From Phycisphaerae bacterium (GTDB lineage: Bacteria > Planctomycetota > Phycisphaerae > UBA1845): DNA of 64,000 nucleotides. The translations under genes and the position numbers were made by a program. The DNA is taken from positions 1 to 64,000 of the forward strand of contig JAJDDY010000069.1 of NCBI GenBank assembly GCA_029260075.1, given 5' to 3'. This document shows, piece by piece, positions 60,331 to 64,000 of the stretch. Each line of letters begins with the position of its first letter. The first letter of the stretch is position 1. The notes under the pieces are model-generated. The model ran no database searches. It saw only the letters and a program-made list of their open reading frames with translations, and had not been told where the DNA came from.

Positions 60331-61443
60331 ATGACCGAAAAACTGCGACCATTCAGGCCAGTAACACCGGGCGAAATCCTCAAAGAGGAATTAGATGCCC
60401 GTGGTTGGACTCAATCCGACTTCGCCGAGATTCTCGGTCGCCCCATACAAGCGGTCAACGAGATCATCAGCGGCAAGAAAGCCGTCGTTCCCGCGACAGC
60501 CGTGGAGCTATCGCGTGCGATTGGCACCAGCCCGGAGTTCTGGCTGAACCTCGAATCCGCCTACCGCCTCGACCTGCTCCACCACGAGGGCAAGAACAAC
60601 GAGCAGATAGCACGGCGGGCGAAGGTCTACTCGCTCGTTCCGGTCAAAGAGGCAATCAAGAAGGGGTGGATCAAGAAATCCAAGAACCTTGACATCATCG
60701 AACGGGAGGTTTGTCATTTACTGGATATCGACACGGTGAACGACAAGCCCGCGCTCGCCGTCGCCGCCCGCAAGTCCGACCCATACGACGCACTATCTCC
60801 GGGGCAAGTGGCGTGGGTATGTCGCGCGCGGCAAATTGCGCGGAAGAAAAAGGTCAAGCCATTCGACCGCCGCAAGTTCAACGCACAGGTCGCGAGCCTT
60901 GTCGAACTATCCGCCGATGACGACTGTGTGGCACAGGTTCCCAAAGCCGTCGCCAATCTCGGTGTAAGGCTGGTCGTCGTGGAACACCTCCCGCAGACCT
61001 ACATCGACGGAGCCGCTTTCTGGCTCGACGCCAAATCGCCCGTTGTGGCCATGTCCCTTCGCTATGACCGAATCGACTACTTCTGGTTCACGCTCATGCA
61101 TGAGCTGGCTCACATCAAGGAGAACGGCAAGCACGCTGGTCACCTCGACAAGAATTTGGTTGGCCCGTCGGCGGAAGCGCGCGAGGACAAACCCAAGGAG
61201 GAGCAAGATGCTGACGACCAAGCGTGCGAATGGCTCGTGCCGCCAGATGAAGTGGACGCCTTCGTGGCCAAGACCAAGCCGTACTTCTCAAAGGCGGCGA
61301 TCGTGGATTTTGCGGAGAGTATGGCCGTGCATCCGGGGATCGTGGTCGGTCGGCTCCAGCATCTTGGCGTGATCTCTTACAGTCACAGCCGCGCCATGCT
61401 GGTCAAGGTGCGCGAGCGCCTGATGGAGGCGACTGGTAAGTGA
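60331..61443 (+). CDS. higA: HigA-type antitoxin fused to an ImmA/IrrE zinc-peptidase domain
   Basis: 370 residues, far longer than the roughly 100 of normal HigA. Residues 12-75 are the HigA helix-turn-helix (GEILKEELDARGWTQSDFAE, IQAVNEIISGKK). From about 200 the ImmA/IrrE metallopeptidase domain follows, with the zinc motif HELAH (H257, E258, H261) in FTLMHELAHIKENG and a later acidic EEQDADDQACEWLVP (the third ligand region). The protein probably neutralises HigB and represses its operon; the peptidase domain could cleave a repressor or the antitoxin itself. Spacing to higB is four bases. The ligand residues are intact. Confidence 0.87.
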   Translation: MTEKLRPFRPVTPGEILKEELDARGWTQSDFAEILGRPIQAVNEIISGKKAVVPATAVELSRAIGTSPEFWLNLESAYRLDLLHHEGKNNEQIARRAKVYSLVPVKEAIKKGWIKKSKNLDIIEREVCHLLDIDTVNDKPALAVAARKSDPYDALSPGQVAWVCRARQIARKKKVKPFDRRKFNAQVASLVELSADDDCVAQVPKAVANLGVRLVVVEHLPQTYIDGAAFWLDAKSPVVAMSLRYDRIDYFWFTLMHELAHIKENGKHAGHLDKNLVGPSAEAREDKPKEEQDADDQACEWLVPPDEVDAFVAKTKPYFSKAAIVDFAESMAVHPGIVVGRLQHLGVISYSHSRAMLVKVRERLMEATGK

Positions 61444-61444
61444 A

Positions 61445-61741
61445 TCATCGCTGAGCGGCACGGTGCCGATTCCCTATTTCCTTGACCAGCAGCTTGTCCT
61501 GACCTATCAGCACTTTGTCACCTATGAGCGTCCAGAACAATTCGAGCGTTCTTGCGAAATGCTCCGGCTTACTGCCAGCCATTCCTGCGAACTCCTCAAT
61601 AAATTCAGTCGCGCCGAATACTTCGATGACGCCAGATCGAACGAGGAGCGCGAGTCGCTGGTGTACCTTGTGGTCGGTTCGCTCCGAGTCGGCGAGGTGC
61701 GAGATCACATTCGTATCCAAGTAGTAGGCATGTTTACGCAT
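61445..61741 (-). CDS. PIN-domain protein, C-terminally truncated
   Basis: 98 residues. The N-terminal YYLDTNVISHLAD is the PIN-domain opening with the catalytic Asp. The later acidic EFIEEFAG matches the second acidic position. Full PIN toxins are 130-160 residues, so the third and fourth acidic positions are missing. The gene ends one base from the higA stop on the other strand, which suggests that the 3' end was lost when the two segments were joined. It follows a winged-helix fragment by three bases on the same strand. Confidence 0.55.
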   Translation of the reverse strand: MRKHAYYLDTNVISHLADSERTDHKVHQRLALLVRSGVIEVFGATEFIEEFAGMAGSKPEHFARTLELFWTLIGDKVLIGQDKLLVKEIGNRHRAAQR

Positions 61742-61744
61742 CCG

Positions 61745-61855
61745 CTAGTCCTGCCGCCTGATCCACTTGGCTCCGCGGCCCTTGCCTTGCGGCGTGATGA
61801 CGCCCTCGTCGCGCAGTTGTCGCAGCACGACGCGAATCATGTCGCGGCTGATCGC
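61745..61855 (-). pseudogene. C-terminal fragment of a winged-helix DNA-binding protein
   Basis: The minus strand reads SRDMIRVVLRQLRDEGVITP and QGKGRGAKWIRRQD before its stop, a typical winged-helix C-terminus as seen in restriction or Fic-type regulators. The upstream part is lost at the junction near 61853, where a recombinase fragment begins on the other strand. It ends three bases before the PIN start, so the two were probably one operon. Similar C-terminal tails occur in many unrelated regulators, so the parent family cannot be named. Confidence 0.5.
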
Positions 61856-62099
61856 CGGGCTGGCCGAGCTAGAGAGGGAAGCCATCCGGGAGAGGGTCAA
61901 GGCGGGATTGCGTGCGGCGAAGGCACGGGGCGTCAGGCTCGGAAGGAAAGTCGCAGTAATCGACGAAAGAGAAGCCCGCCGGAGGCGGGCGGAAGGGATG
62001 ACGATGCGAGAGATCGCAGAACACTTCGGCATCTCCGTCAGGACGCTCCAGCGCCGTCTGCGGAGGGCGGCAAAAACCCCCTCAAAATCAGACTACTGA
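61854..62099 (+). pseudogene. C-terminal fragment of a serine recombinase (resolvase/invertase)
   Basis: From 61854 the plus strand reads AGLAELEREAIRERVKAGLR and AAKARGVRLGRK, the end of the catalytic domain and linker of serine resolvases, then a helix-turn-helix (AEGMTMREIAEHFGISVRTL) and QRRLRRAAKTPSKSDY to the stop. The first 130 residues with the nucleophile Ser are missing. The abrupt 5' edge coincides with the end of the winged-helix fragment, so this is a recombination scar. It supports a mobile origin for the region. Confidence 0.65.
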
Positions 62100-62245
62100 A
62101 TCGCCGTTTTCTGGCCAGCGGCCAGCAAGGCACATCGATTTCGCACGCCAAAGACTGATGTCTACGTCGCCCCATTTCAAGCGGCGACGGCGGGTTCGCT
62201 TCTTGTATCGTTCAATGTGGTGTCGCCCTGATAAGGAGGGTCGAA

Positions 62246-62563
62246 ATGGCAGTAGTCTTGGTGCACAAACGTCCGGAAGGAGAGATCGTGGTTCAAGCCT
62301 TCGAGAGTTGGACGGACGGCGTCGAGTCGTTCGAGTGCGTCCTGAGCGAGCATTACGGGGACTCACCCAAGAGCACTTGGGATACCGTGGAGTGGGAGGA
62401 CGACGGCGTGCTGGCAGCAGTCGGCGTGGCTGGCGATGTGGTCGTGATGACAACCCATGCGCTGATGCTCGACCCTGACGGACGCTATACTGTGATGCCG
62501 AAGGGTGGAGACCCTTGGCCCATTGCCTCGCGTCGGCGACCCGAAGACGCGCAGAACTCCTGA
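62246..62563 (+). CDS. Hypothetical protein
   Basis: 105 residues, soluble and acidic (AFESWTDGVESFECVLSEHY, STWDTVEWEDDGVLAAVGVA). A strong Shine-Dalgarno sequence, AAGGAGGG at 62233-62240, precedes the ATG by five bases, so expression is likely. No domain recognised. It stands alone in the island. Confidence 0.55.
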   Translation: MAVVLVHKRPEGEIVVQAFESWTDGVESFECVLSEHYGDSPKSTWDTVEWEDDGVLAAVGVAGDVVVMTTHALMLDPDGRYTVMPKGGDPWPIASRRRPEDAQNS

Positions 62564-62927
62564 CGACGCCGATGTCGCCGAGCGCCTGTGACGCAGATAG
62601 GCTTCTCCGAATCGCACCGCACAACAATCCTCTGTTCAGCCTCCAATCTCATCGAGCAACCCCGCCAAGCGAGTAGGCGATGCACCCGACCCAAGGGAAA
62701 AACCGGGGCGGGTCTAGAACCCCGCGGCCCGGAGGTGCTATTCCAGCCCCGGTGTCGGGGGGGCGTTTTCACCCGGCCCACCATGCCAGTAAAACGGGCC
62801 GTAGATTTTCTGGAGTAAGACTATGCAAGGTGCTTGGCTACGCCGTCCGCTTCGCACCTGTCGGGCCAGTAGATAGCGAAGTCGGATCGCCGACGCAGAT
62901 GGGCGTGTTTGATATGGAGACTCAGCG
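62564..62927. other. Gap before rhuM with possible gene remnant
   Basis: A plus-strand frame from 62680 ends with TGA at 62929-62931, overlapping the rhuM ATG by four bases (ATGA). Its last part (YAVRFAPVGPVDSEVGSPTQ) might be the tail of a lost upstream gene coupled to rhuM. GC-rich inverted segments such as CCCCGCGGCCCGG lie around 62720-62760. I do not call a gene here. Confidence 0.3.
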
Positions 62928-63959
62928 ATGACGAAGGATCGACCCAACGACGAACGACCAGCCTCCGAGATCATGCTTTACCAGACGGAGGACGGTACGA
63001 CCCGGCTGTCCGTGCGCCTAGAAGATGAAACGGTCTGGCTGCCCCAAGCCATGATGGCTGAGCTGTACCAGACGACCAAGCAGAATATCAGCCTGCACGT
63101 TCGTAACATCTTATCAGAGGGCGAGTTGGAGGAAGAGTCAGTTGTCAAGGATTCCTTGACAACTGCCGCTGACGGCAAGCGTTACCGTACGATGTTCTAT
63201 AGCCTGCCCATGATTATCGCCGTCGGCTACCGAGTTCGATCCCACCGGGGTACGCAGTTTCGGCGCTGGGCGACCGAACGCTTGAGCGAGTATGTCGTCA
63301 AGGGCTTCACGATGGACGACGAGCGACTCAAGGAAGTTCGCACGCTCGGCACGGACTACTTCGACGAGCTGCTCGAGCGCATCCGCGACATCCGAGCTTC
63401 GGAAAAGCGGTTCTACCAGAAGGTGCGCGACATCTACAAGCTGGCCATCGACTACGACGCGAAGGCTGAGCAGACCAAAGAGTTTTTTCAGATTGTCCAG
63501 AACAAGTTGCACTGGGCGATCACGGGCAGGACGGCGGCGGAGATTATCTCCGAGCGCGCCGATGCTGCGAAACCCAACATGGGTCTGACGGCTTGGAAGG
63601 GTGCGAAGGTGCGCAAGGCGGATGTCACGGTCGCCAAGAACTATCTTGGCAGAGACGAAGTTCAGAGCCTCAACCGGATCGTTACGATGTACCTTGATTA
63701 CGCCGAGTCGCAGGCAGAGCGTCGTCAACCGCTCCACATGCGGGACTGGCGCGAGAAGCTGGATGCATTTCTTCAATTCAATGAGCGTGAGATACTCCAA
63801 GACGCGGGCAAGGTGTCGATGGATGTGGCCAAGACACTTGCGACGGAGCATCACGAGAAGTTCAACAAGCGACGGTTGCTGGAAGATTCTCAAGAGGCGG
63901 ATGAGTTCGACGATGTGGCAAAGCGGATTGAAAAAGAAAGCAAGGAGGACAAGCGATGA
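62928..63959 (+). CDS. rhuM: RhuM-family protein
   Basis: 343 residues of the RhuM (virulence protein RhuM/SdhA-like Fic-neighbour) family. Landmarks: IMLYQTEDGTTRLSVRLEDE, TVWLPQAMMAELYQTTKQNI (a helix-turn-helix-like region), YRTMFYSLPMIIAVGYRVRS, GTQFRRWATERLSEYVVKGF and a long C-terminal helical part (RDIRASEKRFYQKVRDIYKL). The family is common beside type I restriction systems and in genomic islands; its biochemical role is not settled. The ATG overlaps the end of a short upstream frame, and the 3' end overlaps the next gene by four bases (ATGA). Confidence 0.88.
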   Translation: MTKDRPNDERPASEIMLYQTEDGTTRLSVRLEDETVWLPQAMMAELYQTTKQNISLHVRNILSEGELEEESVVKDSLTTAADGKRYRTMFYSLPMIIAVGYRVRSHRGTQFRRWATERLSEYVVKGFTMDDERLKEVRTLGTDYFDELLERIRDIRASEKRFYQKVRDIYKLAIDYDAKAEQTKEFFQIVQNKLHWAITGRTAAEIISERADAAKPNMGLTAWKGAKVRKADVTVAKNYLGRDEVQSLNRIVTMYLDYAESQAERRQPLHMRDWREKLDAFLQFNEREILQDAGKVSMDVAKTLATEHHEKFNKRRLLEDSQEADEFDDVAKRIEKESKEDKR

Positions 63960-64000
63960 ACGCGACGCGGGGCAACGCAATCCGCAATCAGCTACGATTT
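63956..64000 (+). CDS. 5' end of an unidentified gene cut by the window edge
   Basis: ATG 63956 overlaps the rhuM stop (ATGA) and opens 15 codons before the end of the window. AAGGAGG at about 63942-63949 is a good ribosome-binding site. RhuM is often followed by restriction-modification genes, so an endonuclease or methylase subunit is possible, but 15 codons cannot show it. Confidence 0.45.
   Translation, partial: MNATRGNAIRNQLRF

Noticed and set aside
61745-62032. 95-codon minus-strand frame as a complete gene
   Set aside because: Its first half is antisense to the resolvase tail; only the last third looks like protein, so it is treated as a fragment.

Overview
The window looks like chromosomal DNA of a Planctomycetota bacterium; class and genus cannot be read from it. 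The evidence is GC-rich protein-coding DNA (the composition was not computed), secreted proteins ending in EF-hand/dockerin-like repeats, FG-GAP and six-cysteine GACC repeats, an exosortase-type EpsI protein, eight secreted PQQ-like beta-propeller proteins, DUF1579 proteins, and heavy loading with short dispersed palindromic repeats. TAG, TAA and TGA all end normal genes, so the code is standard.

Layout. 0-10 kb: the edge of an exopolysaccharide/exosortase-type locus (HprK-like kinase, decayed FG-GAP protein, YggS, NeuD-like acetyltransferase, EpsI-like protein, 1519-residue TPR protein). 10.5-15.2 kb: two overlapping CNNM/CorC-type membrane proteins and a large secreted cysteine-rich protein. 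15.5-22.3 kb: five beta-propeller genes in tandem, four of them close paralogues. 22.5-39.6 kb: a run of minus-strand genes with a small-molecule pathway at its core: two AMP-forming acid ligases, an aldehyde dehydrogenase, an iron-type alcohol dehydrogenase, a HemN-like radical SAM enzyme, a chorismate pyruvate-lyase (makes 4-hydroxybenzoate), a flavin enzyme with halogenase motifs, a DUF3311/SSS transporter pair and a hotdog thioesterase, with two more propeller genes inside. 39.7-49.7 kb: serS, an unexplained three-gene TIGR04255 module, a diguanylate cyclase with a glycosyltransferase, folB-folK, an M19 dipeptidase and another propeller protein. 50-57 kb: two DUF1579 proteins and three ketosynthase-type genes, one of them catalytically dead and resembling a chain-length factor. 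57.4-58.9 kb: a serine hydrolase gene broken only by two amber codons. 59.1-64 kb: a probable mobile island behind a truncated tRNA-Thr-like sequence, with a small XRE regulator, HigB/HigA (the antitoxin fused to a zinc-peptidase domain), a PIN fragment, a recombinase fragment and RhuM.

How it fits together. The 24-39 kb genes suggest that chorismate is converted to 4-hydroxybenzoate, possibly halogenated, activated as an adenylate or thioester, and reduced to aldehyde/alcohol or extended. The ketosynthases at 51-56 kb would suit an aryl-polyene or xanthomonadin-like extension, but no acyl carrier protein, ketoreductase or dehydratase is present, so the product is unknown.

Between the genes lie at least four families of dispersed repeats: a palindrome of about 125 bp (14 copies), a second inverted repeat, a short GC-rich motif, and a MITE-like unit of about 140 bp. 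Some supply the stop codons of neighbouring genes. None was seen to the right of 57.2 kb, which agrees with the right end being foreign.
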